Source: Lachnospiraceae bacterium
GTDB lineage: Bacteria; Bacillota; Clostridia; Lachnospirales; Lachnospiraceae
NCBI GenBank assembly: GCA_017615375.1
Contig: JAGAAH010000121.1
Span: 1 to 10,905, forward strand
Direction of reading: 5' to 3'
Length of the DNA stretch: 10,905 nucleotides
The notes under the pieces are model-generated. The model worked only from the letters and a program-made list of their open reading frames with translations, was not told where the DNA came from and ran no database searches. Positions 4,629 to 10,905 of the stretch are shown here, in pieces (the stretch's first letter is position 1; the number at the start of each line of letters is the position of its first letter). Both the position numbers and the translations under genes were made by a program.

Positions 4629-7600
4629 TTGGCGAAAGAAAAGAAGCTAACCAAGATACAACGCAGCGATAAAATAATGGATGCTGCCATATATGAGTTT
4701 GCAACGAGAGGATATGCAAATGCAAAGCTTTCGAATATTGCGGAGCGCGCAGGCGTGTCGTACGGATTGGTGTCTGCCAGATTCGGTTCGAAGGAGGAGC
4801 TTTTGTGTGCCTCTTTATTTGTTATTACGGATATTTTTGATAAGGCTGAGTATATGACGGGCGATGTATTTGACCGTCTTTCATGTGTTATAGATCGTAT
4901 AAGGGAATATGCGGCAAATTCAAGCATTGAATTCGATTATTGTTTTAATGTACTTACTGGCAAGGATATTCCGGAATGTGTAGATAAGATTCTGTGGGAT
5001 TATTTTACGACTGATACCGCGATTACACTTCTCGGAGATGCAATGCAGCAGGGAATAATTTCGAAAGACGACCCTTATTCGTTTATAAGAAATGTTATGG
5101 TCCTTGCATTACAGGTATTTGATAATGACAGAAGATTCGGTCACGATTTCAGGACAAATGAGGAAATCTTCAATATTATCATTATTAATAATAAATCAAG
5201 GTACAGAATAAATGAAGAGGGTTCAAATTTTGATGTTACCGATAAAAGGTTACAGATATACGAAGATTTCATCAAGCTTCTTAATAAGAGATTCATATCT
5301 GCACAGTATTATAACATAGATACCGATGAGCAGGAAGTTGTCAGGGTTAATGCCAAGATAGACGGAATTACCTATAAGAAAAACGGTTTCCGTGAAGGAT
5401 TCTCCAATTATATAGAGAATTATGTTGCAAAAGACGATACGAAGAGACTTCTTGATATGATTGACCCTAAATCACTTAAGAAAGCACTTAAGGAAAAGGA
5501 TACCATAAGTACAAGGTACACTCAGATTATCAATGGTAACGAACAATATATTATGGTACAGATTTCGCGAGGACTTGATGAGAGTCATGCAATTGCGATA
5601 TTTACCAATGTTACGGATAGCGTCCTTGAACAGGAAGCTTTGGAGAACAGATTACAGACTCAGGAAGATAAAAACGCGGAACTTCTACGTGACGAAGCTG
5701 CATACCAACGCGCAATTCTCGCCGAAGCTGATTCTTATTGGAAGATTAACCTTACTAAGAATCGAGTAATAGGAAAGGTTAATGAATCGGAAAACAATAG
5801 CCCGACAGATCTTAAGAAATACATAGAGAAGGCAATGTCCGATTATGCCGCAGGTAATAAAATATGGGCTGCAGAATTGGTTGATAGAGAATACCGTGCG
5901 GAATTCAGGAAGAAGATGTCGCCGGAGTATTTAATAGAACAATTCCATAAGGGCAACAGAATTCCTGAGATGATTGCCAAAGAGAAGCTTAATGGTATTG
6001 ACTGGATATATAGGCATTATGTTGCGTATCTGTCGGAAGATGAGAAGACCGGTGATATATATGCAATGATGGTTGCATATGATGTAACCGAGGAAGTCCT
6101 TGCCGAGCAGGAGAATGAAGCAAAAGAAAAGGGCATACACGGACTTATAGAGACTCTGTATCAGGTGGAAGATGTAGAGAAAGCTATAGAAAGAATGCTT
6201 GCTATAGTTTGCAATTATCATAGGGCCGACAGAGCATATGTATTTGAGTTCAATAAGGAAAGAACGGAAGCATTATATCGTTATGAATGGTGTAAGCGCG
6301 GAATTAAGTCTTCAAAGCCTAATATAGAGAAAATTCCGTTTGAATACTTATCAACCTGGTTCCTTATATTCGAAAATGAAGGAGAACTTAGGATTGATAA
6401 TATTCATAAGGCACTTGATAAGCGTACTGCATTATACAAGTCCTTATGTGCAGAGGGCGTCGATAGTGTACTTGCGGCACCTATAATCATGGAAGGTGTA
6501 ATTGTAGGATACATAGGCCTTGATAACCCGAAAAGTCGTATGGATGAAACCATTGTACTTAAGACTTCTGCAGCACTATCTTATAGTGAGATATTAAGAA
6601 GAAAGCAAAATGATGAGGAACACATCGTATCGGATCATATCTATCAGAGCTTTAAGTCAGTATATTACGTAGATTTTATTACGGATTACATAGCGGTCCA
6701 TACGGCAGATGAGAAGAAGAAAGAAGAGTTCTGCCGAAATAAGAGTTATACGGAGTTCATGAAGCGATACGGCCAGGAGTATATTCCTGAGAATAGTTGC
6801 GCAAGGTGCAAAGTTATGCTTGCTCCGGAATACATAATGGAGCAATTTAAGAATCGCGATATGGTGGTCGTGGATTATGTAAGCGAGAAGAATAAGAAGC
6901 GTAAGAATATAGCACTTAGATTTATTAAGGCAAACGATGCGGGAACCGCAGCGGTTATCTGTGAGATTGATAATACCGATGCGGTCATTCGTGAACGCGA
7001 AGTTGCAAATAGACTTGATGAGGCAAGAAAAGCGGCAGAAGCGGCAAACGAAGCTAAGTCGAGATTCTTATTCAATATGTCGCATGATATCAGAACGCCT
7101 ATGAACGCAATTATTGGATTTACCAATCTGGCGGAACAGAGCATAGATAATAAGGAACTCGTAATCGAGTATCTTGATAAAGTTCGAAATGCAAATTCTT
7201 ATCTTAAGACACTTGTAGATGACGTTCTTGATATGGCACGAATCGAAGCGGGACGATTCCAGATAGAGGATACGGTTTGTGATGTTAAGGCAACTACGGA
7301 AGAGATATGCAAGCTTATGATTGCAGATGCGAAAAAGAAGAATATTACCTTTACATATGAGGTAAGGCATCTTAAACATCCGAATGTCTGGGCGGATATA
7401 CTTCGAGTTAAGCAGATAGTTATTAATGTTATATCTAATGCCATCAAATATACATATGAAGGAGGACGTGTAAAGTATACGGTTACAGAGGAAGATATTG
7501 ACAGAGAAGGCTATACGAGATTTGTTCTTAAGGTAGTCGATAACGGAATCGGTATGAGTAAGGAATTCCTCGAACGCATATATAATCAGTTTGAACGCGC

Positions 7601-8201
7601 CAACAGTTCCACTGTCAGCGGAGTTCAGGGAACCGGACTTGGAATGGCAATTGTTAAGCGAATCGTAGATATGATGGGCGGCAACATACGTATAGACAGC
7701 GAAGAAGGTAAAGGAACCCGAGTCGCGATTACGCTTGATGCAAAGATTGCCGACATAACGCCGGAAGAATATGTAAAAGAAAAAGAACAGGAGACAAGTC
7801 CCGAATTCTTTGCAGGAAAGAAAGTCCTGCTTGTCGAAGACAATCATCTTAATATCGAGATTATGCAGCATATATTGAAGAAGTTTGAGATGAAAGTTAC
7901 GACTGTGCAAGACGGTACGGAAGCAGTTGAGGCAGTTAAGAAGGCAAGAGTGGGTGAATACGATCTGATTCTTATGGATATTCAGATGCCTGTTATGAAC
8001 GGATACGAGGCAACCAAGAAGATAAGAGCAATGAAAGATAAAGGTGCCCCAATCCCTATAATAGCGATGACGGCCAATGCATTTGAAGAAGATAAGAGAG
8101 CAGCACTCGATGCCGGAATGAACGGACATGTAGCAAAACCTATTAATGTCAAGGAGCTTGCAAAAACTATGCATAAAGCACTTGATGATAGGAAGGCGTA
8201 A
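4629..8201 (+). CDS. TetR-type DNA-binding domain fused to a PAS/GAF hybrid histidine kinase with receiver
   Basis: A predicted cytoplasmic sensor of 1190 residues in one unbroken frame. Domains in order: TetR helix-turn-helix (about 10-60, with IAERAGVS at 37-44 and FGSKEEL at 52-58); a TetR ligand/dimerisation-like helical region (about 60-190); PAS-like module (about 205-335, ending TNVTD); short coiled coil; PAS-like module (about 365-490, ending YDVTEE); GAF (about 503-655); PAS-like module (about 668-788, with CARC at 724-727); helix; HisKA with H819 in NMSHDIRTPMN; HATPase with N937, DNGIG (971-975) and GTGLG (1001-1005); receiver (about 1064-1185) with E1070, D1071, phosphoacceptor D1117, T1148 and K1170. 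All catalytic residues are present. No membrane helix or signal peptide is seen. The TTG start has AGAGGA (4616-4621) and no other in-frame start follows the TAA at 4602. The recognition region reads GLVSARF where many TetR proteins have a Tyr after the Leu. Base and codon use resemble the neighbours, so recent transfer is not evident. Target genes and signal are unknown. Confidence 0.88.
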   Translation: MAKEKKLTKIQRSDKIMDAAIYEFATRGYANAKLSNIAERAGVSYGLVSARFGSKEELLCASLFVITDIFDKAEYMTGDVFDRLSCVIDRIREYAANSSIEFDYCFNVLTGKDIPECVDKILWDYFTTDTAITLLGDAMQQGIISKDDPYSFIRNVMVLALQVFDNDRRFGHDFRTNEEIFNIIIINNKSRYRINEEGSNFDVTDKRLQIYEDFIKLLNKRFISAQYYNIDTDEQEVVRVNAKIDGITYKKNGFREGFSNYIENYVAKDDTKRLLDMIDPKSLKKALKEKDTISTRYTQIINGNEQYIMVQISRGLDESHAIAIFTNVTDSVLEQEALENRLQTQEDKNAELLRDEAAYQRAILAEADSYWKINLTKNRVIGKVNESENNSPTDLKKYIEKAMSDYAAGNKIWAAELVDREYRAEFRKKMSPEYLIEQFHKGNRIPEMIAKEKLNGIDWIYRHYVAYLSEDEKTGDIYAMMVAYDVTEEVLAEQENEAKEKGIHGLIETLYQVEDVEKAIERMLAIVCNYHRADRAYVFEFNKERTEALYRYEWCKRGIKSSKPNIEKIPFEYLSTWFLIFENEGELRIDNIHKALDKRTALYKSLCAEGVDSVLAAPIIMEGVIVGYIGLDNPKSRMDETIVLKTSAALSYSEILRRKQNDEEHIVSDHIYQSFKSVYYVDFITDYIAVHTADEKKKEEFCRNKSYTEFMKRYGQEYIPENSCARCKVMLAPEYIMEQFKNRDMVVVDYVSEKNKKRKNIALRFIKANDAGTAAVICEIDNTDAVIREREVANRLDEARKAAEAANEAKSRFLFNMSHDIRTPMNAIIGFTNLAEQSIDNKELVIEYLDKVRNANSYLKTLVDDVLDMARIEAGRFQIEDTVCDVKATTEEICKLMIADAKKKNITFTYEVRHLKHPNVWADILRVKQIVINVISNAIKYTYEGGRVKYTVTEEDIDREGYTRFVLKVVDNGIGMSKEFLERIYNQFERANSSTVSGVQGTGLGMAIVKRIVDMMGGNIRIDSEEGKGTRVAITLDAKIADITPEEYVKEKEQETSPEFFAGKKVLLVEDNHLNIEIMQHILKKFEMKVTTVQDGTEAVEAVKKARVGEYDLILMDIQMPVMNGYEATKKIRAMKDKGAPIPIIAMTANAFEEDKRAALDAGMNGHVAKPINVKELAKTMHKALDDRKA

Positions 8202-8209
8202 GACTATAC

Positions 8210-8239
8210 TTAACATATGGAACTTTTACCATATATAAA
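8210..8239 (+). promoter_or_regulatory. Candidate promoter of the deoD-deoB-cdd-pdp operon
   Basis: TTAACA (8210-8215, five of six to consensus) and TATAAA (8234-8239, five of six) are 18 bases apart; an overlapping TATATA (8232-8237) gives a 16-base spacer. A second perfect TATAAT at 8253-8258 lacks a good -35 and would start RNA on the ribosome binding site, so it is less likely. There is no terminator between the preceding stop codon (8199-8201) and this promoter, so read-through from the kinase gene is also possible. Confidence 0.5.
8215..8234. promoter_or_regulatory. Inverted repeat in the deoD promoter, candidate operator
   Basis: ATATGG (8215-8220) and CCATAT (8229-8234) form a perfect 6-bp inverted repeat with an eight-base spacer. 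It fills the gap between the proposed -35 and -10, where a bound repressor would block RNA polymerase. The size and symmetry suit a dimeric helix-turn-helix protein. The 6-bp arms are short and the region is A/T-rich, so chance cannot be excluded. Confidence 0.35.
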
Positions 8240-8276
8240 GAAACAAGTAAATTATAATAGATAAGGAGATATAATT

Positions 8277-8993
8277 ATGGCAACACCACATAATCAGGCA
8301 AACGTAGGAGATTTTGCAAAGACGGTTCTTATGCCGGGAGACCCATTAAGAGCTAAGTTTATTGTTGATACATTTTTGGAGGACGTAAAGCTTGTTAATG
8401 AAGTAAGAAACATGCTCGGATATACGGGTAAGTACAAGGGAGTTCCTGTATCCGTTATGGCGAGCGGTATGGGAATGCCGAGTATCGGTATCTATTCTTA
8501 TGAGCTTTATAAGTTCTATGATGTTGATAACATTATAAGAATCGGCTCATCCGGTTCATATACCGCCGACCTTGACGTATTGGACGTAGTACTCGCCAAA
8601 AGCGCATACAGCGATTCTACATTTGCCAAGATGCAGAGCGGTGAGACTTCGCAAACATTGTTACCGTCCGCAAGTCTTAACAAGGCAATATTGGATAAGG
8701 CAAAAGAACTTAACATTCCTTGCAAGGAAGCTGTAGTTCATTCTGCAGACGTATTCTATGTAGAAGATTCATTGGAGACATTTGAAGATATAAGAAAGAG
8801 AACAGGTTCCGATTGCGTTGAAATGGAATCTTTCGCGCTTTTCCACAATGCTAACGTACTTCATAAGAATGCAGCATGTCTTCTTACAATTTCGGATTCA
8901 TTTGTAAGCAAGAAGGAAATCTCTGCAGATCAGAGACAGATTGCATTTAAGGATATGATGAGACTTGCACTCGAGACAGCAATTAATTTATAA
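8277..8993 (+). CDS. deoD: Purine-nucleoside phosphorylase, DeoD type
   Basis: DeoD splits purine ribo- and deoxyribonucleosides with phosphate to the free base and (deoxy)ribose-1-phosphate. The 238-residue length is that of the hexameric trimer-of-dimers family. Residues corresponding to the E. coli active site are visible: H5, G21 in MPGDPLRAK, R25, R44, R88 in RIGSSGS, E182 and E184 in VEMES, D207 in TISDS and R220. The conserved Asp (D207) is the residue that lets this class accept 6-aminopurines such as adenosine as well as 6-oxopurines. AAGGAG at 8263-8268 lies eight bases before the ATG. It is the first gene of a four-gene nucleoside operon and is followed by deoB after ten bases. Its product sugar phosphate feeds DeoB, and released hypoxanthine could be reused by Hpt encoded upstream. 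Confidence 0.95.
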   Translation: MATPHNQANVGDFAKTVLMPGDPLRAKFIVDTFLEDVKLVNEVRNMLGYTGKYKGVPVSVMASGMGMPSIGIYSYELYKFYDVDNIIRIGSSGSYTADLDVLDVVLAKSAYSDSTFAKMQSGETSQTLLPSASLNKAILDKAKELNIPCKEAVVHSADVFYVEDSLETFEDIRKRTGSDCVEMESFALFHNANVLHKNAACLLTISDSFVSKKEISADQRQIAFKDMMRLALETAINL

Positions 8994-9003
8994 GAGGACA
9001 GTC

Positions 9004-10173
9004 ATGAATAGAAGAGTTTTTTTAATAGTAATGGACAGCTTCGGAATAGGATATGAGCCTGACGCGGATCTTTTCGGTGATGTAGGCGCAAATACTTTAA
9101 AGTCGGTATCGACATCCAAGGAATTTAATGTTCCGATGCTTAAGAAGCTTGGCTTCTTTAATATAGACGGCGTGGAAGTAGGGGAGAAGGAAGCTTCTCC
9201 TATAGGTAGTTACGCGCGCCTTCGCGAGAAATCCATGGGTAAGGATACAACTATAGGACATTGGGAGATTGCGGGAATCGCATCACCTAAGCCACTTCCT
9301 ACATTCCCGAACGGATTCCCGGAAGAGACAATTAAAGAATTTGAAGAAAAGACTGGCAGAAAAGTTCTTTGCAATAAGCCATATTCGGGCACGCAGGTTA
9401 TTGCGGATTACGGCGAAGAACATATGAAGACGGGAGCTTTGATAGTATACACATCGGCAGATTCCGTATTCCAGATTGCAGCGCATGAAGATATCGTTCC
9501 TATCGAGGAATTATATAGATACTGCGAAATTGCCCGTGACATGCTTAAGGGTGATGTGGGTGTCGGACGAGTAATCGCAAGACCGTTTATCGGCACACCG
9601 GGTGCATTCGAAAGAACGAGCCGCAGACACGATTATTCACTTACCCCGCCGAAGGATACAATGCTTGAAGCACTTATAAAGGCAGGATATAAGACTTATG
9701 GTGTAGGTAAGATATTTGATATCTTTGCGGGTGCAGGAATTCAGGATACCGTAAGAATCTCGGATAACTCCGACGGTATGGTGAAGACATTGGAGCGTCA
9801 GCAGTGGGATTTTTCCGGACTTTGCTTTGTTAATCTCGTTGATTTTGATATGGTTTACGGTCATAGACGTGATATAGACGGATATGCACGTGCCGCAACT
9901 ACATTTGATAAGGAAATTACCGAATTCATCGGTAAGATGCGCGATGAAGATATTCTTATGATAACCGCAGACCACGGATGCGATCCGGGATTTACGGGAA
10001 CGGATCATACGAGAGAGTATATTCCGCTTCTTATCTATGGAAAGGATATTAAGGCGGGCGTTAATGTCGGTACAAGAACAACTTTTGCCGATATAGCCGC
10101 AACAATCCTTGATATATTTGATGTTAAGAATAATACGGACGGCGTAAGCTTTAAGTCCGATATTATGAAATAG
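9004..10173 (+). CDS. deoB: Phosphopentomutase DeoB
   Basis: DeoB interconverts ribose- or deoxyribose-1-phosphate and the 5-phosphate, linking the nucleoside phosphorylases on either side to the pentose phosphate pathway and deoxyribose aldolase. The 389-residue protein belongs to the alkaline-phosphatase superfamily. By alignment from memory with the B. cereus enzyme, the metal ligands are D11, D153, D282, H287, D323, H324 and H335, and the phosphorylated threonine is T82 in GKDTTIGHWE. The usual second Thr of that motif (KDTxTGHWE) is Ile here. The start is ATG 9004, with AGAGGA at 8993-8998. An in-frame ATG at 8965 would add 13 residues inside deoD that match nothing in the family, and it is rejected. 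The gene follows deoD by ten bases and precedes cdd by fourteen, so it is co-transcribed. Confidence 0.95.
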   Translation: MNRRVFLIVMDSFGIGYEPDADLFGDVGANTLKSVSTSKEFNVPMLKKLGFFNIDGVEVGEKEASPIGSYARLREKSMGKDTTIGHWEIAGIASPKPLPTFPNGFPEETIKEFEEKTGRKVLCNKPYSGTQVIADYGEEHMKTGALIVYTSADSVFQIAAHEDIVPIEELYRYCEIARDMLKGDVGVGRVIARPFIGTPGAFERTSRRHDYSLTPPKDTMLEALIKAGYKTYGVGKIFDIFAGAGIQDTVRISDNSDGMVKTLERQQWDFSGLCFVNLVDFDMVYGHRRDIDGYARAATTFDKEITEFIGKMRDEDILMITADHGCDPGFTGTDHTREYIPLLIYGKDIKAGVNVGTRTTFADIAATILDIFDVKNNTDGVSFKSDIMK

Positions 10174-10187
10174 TTTGAGGTATTAAG

Positions 10188-10613
10188 ATGACTAACGAAG
10201 AATTGGTAAAAGAAGCGTATGAAGCAAGAAAGATGTCATATGCTCCGTATTCGGAGTTTAAGGTAGGAGCAGCGCTTCTTACGAAGAATGGAAAGGTTTA
10301 CAGAGGCTGTAATGTCGAGAATGCTTCGTACGGAGCAACGAATTGCGCCGAAAGAACGGCATTTTTTAAGGCAGTCTCCGAAGGTGAGCGCGAGTTTACC
10401 GCGATTGCAATTGTAGGACAGAAGGATGATGTTACGCCTGACCTTGAAGAATATGCGGCACCATGCGGTATATGCCGTCAGGTAATGCGCGAGTTCTGCG
10501 ACCCTAAGACGTTTAGAATCGTTCTTGCATCAAGACCCGACCATATAAGAGAGTTTACATTGGAAGAGCTTTTACCGTTAAGCTTCGGGCCTGACAATTT
10601 AATTAAGGAATAA
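10188..10613 (+). CDS. cdd: Cytidine deaminase
   Basis: This enzyme hydrolyses cytidine and deoxycytidine to uridine and deoxyuridine, which the next gene product (Pdp) can then phosphorolyse. The 141-residue protein is the usual small tetrameric form. The zinc site is complete: C53 with catalytic E55 in NCAERTAFF, and C93 and C96 in APCGICRQVM. The substrate-binding SYAPYS.F.VGAAL (17-30) and GCNVENASYG (40-49) segments are also present. GAGG at 10177-10180 stands seven bases before the ATG. The position between deoB and pdp makes it part of the nucleoside catabolic operon. Confidence 0.95.
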   Translation: MTNEELVKEAYEARKMSYAPYSEFKVGAALLTKNGKVYRGCNVENASYGATNCAERTAFFKAVSEGEREFTAIAIVGQKDDVTPDLEEYAAPCGICRQVMREFCDPKTFRIVLASRPDHIREFTLEELLPLSFGPDNLIKE

Positions 10614-10637
10614 CTTATAGATAGGAAGTGATAGACC

Positions 10638-10905
10638 ATGAGAATGGTGGACTTAATTATTAAGAAAAAGCATAAAGGCGAACTTACAAAAGAAGAGATA
10701 GATTACATTGTAACCAATTTCGTTAACGGCGAGATTCCGGATTATCAGATGTCCGCATTTCTTATGGCAGTTTGTTTTCAGGGAATGACGAAGAAGGAGA
10801 CATATCTTTTCACCGAGGCATTTGCGCATTCGGGAGATATGGTGGATTTATCCGCAATTAGCGGCATCAAGGTTGATAAGCATTCAACAGGTGGTGTAGG
10901 CGATA
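10638..10905 (+). CDS. pdp: Pyrimidine-nucleoside phosphorylase, 5' part
   Basis: Pdp cleaves uridine, deoxyuridine and thymidine with phosphate to base and (deoxy)ribose-1-phosphate. The first 89 codons are present and run off the right edge. The N-terminus MRMVDLIIKKK, the IPDYQMSAFLMAV segment and the signature VDKHSTGGVGD at the edge match the nucleoside phosphorylase/thymidine phosphorylase family and look most like Firmicutes Pdp. Thymidine phosphorylase (deoA) is the close alternative, since specificity residues lie mostly beyond the window. AGGAAG at 10623-10628 provides the ribosome binding site nine bases before the ATG. It follows cdd by 24 bases and belongs to the same operon, supplying sugar phosphate for DeoB. 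Confidence 0.92.
   Translation, partial: MRMVDLIIKKKHKGELTKEEIDYIVTNFVNGEIPDYQMSAFLMAVCFQGMTKKETYLFTEAFAHSGDMVDLSAISGIKVDKHSTGGVGD

Noticed and set aside
4629..8201. The TetR-kinase being an artefact of two genes joined by a sequencing error
   Set aside because: The frame is open throughout 1190 codons, the linker regions contain PAS-like sequence rather than junk, and no second start with a strong ribosome binding site was evident at the domain junction; long-read confirmation would still be useful.
7068..8216. Long (382-codon) reverse-strand open frame opposite the kinase and receiver domains
   Set aside because: It is fully antisense to a clear, motif-rich coding sequence; its composition (rich in Cys, Phe, Ile, Tyr, His) is what the complement of these codons produces, and no family features are seen.
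8253..8258. Perfect TATAAT as the main -10 for deoD
   Set aside because: No reasonable -35 stands 16-18 bases upstream, and RNA would start on the ribosome binding site; the TTAACA/TATAAA pair is preferred.
8965..9003. Upstream in-frame ATG that would extend DeoB by 13 residues
   Set aside because: The extension lies within the deoD coding end, has no family resemblance, and the ATG at 9004 has its own AGAGGA site and gives the expected MNRRVFLIVMDSFGIG start.

Overview
The window looks like a chromosomal segment of a low-to-moderate GC Bacillota, most likely a Lachnospiraceae-type member of the Clostridia (Butyrivibrio/Pseudobutyrivibrio-like; this is an inference). The reasons are heavy use of AGA for Arg and ATA for Ile, strong Shine-Dalgarno sequences, TTG starts, and a gene order matching the conserved Firmicutes rqcP-divIC-tilS-hpt-ftsH block. 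All complete genes are on the + strand. I see no transposon, phage, CRISPR, tRNA or rRNA.

Region 1 (1-4305) is the housekeeping block: the C-terminal part of RqcP (ribosome quality control), DivIC (division), TilS (tRNA-Ile lysidine synthetase), Hpt (hypoxanthine salvage; it overlaps tilS by four bases) and FtsH (membrane AAA+ protease, TTG start). The sporulation genes yabP, yabQ and spoIIE, and the S1-domain gene yabR, which sit inside this block in Bacillus subtilis, are absent. A terminator-like hairpin sits between divIC and tilS.

Region 2 (4306-4628) is a 323-base intergenic region that carries much of the regulatory interest. It has a promoter-like region with a palindromic -10, a roughly 90-base candidate small RNA with C-rich and anti-Shine-Dalgarno-like segments ending in a convincing intrinsic terminator, then a near-consensus promoter, an overlapping 22-codon ORF with its own Shine-Dalgarno, and a perfect 12-bp palindrome directly before the ribosome binding site of the next gene.

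Region 3 (4629-8201) is the standout. One uninterrupted 1190-residue protein appears to join a TetR-type DNA-binding regulator (N-terminus) to PAS-like, PAS-like, GAF and PAS-like sensor modules, then HisKA, HATPase and receiver domains. It has no membrane segment. It is a predicted cytoplasmic hybrid histidine kinase with its own N-terminal DNA-binding domain, an architecture I do not recognise as a described system.

Region 4 (8202-10905) is a nucleoside salvage/catabolic operon: deoD, deoB, cdd and the start of pdp. Purine and pyrimidine nucleosides are phosphorolysed, cytidine is deaminated to uridine, and DeoB turns (deoxy)ribose-1-phosphate into the 5-phosphate. A promoter with an inverted repeat between its -35 and -10 precedes deoD. 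No terminator separates the sensor gene from deoD, so the TetR-kinase fusion may be transcribed into, or may regulate, this operon; that link is inference.
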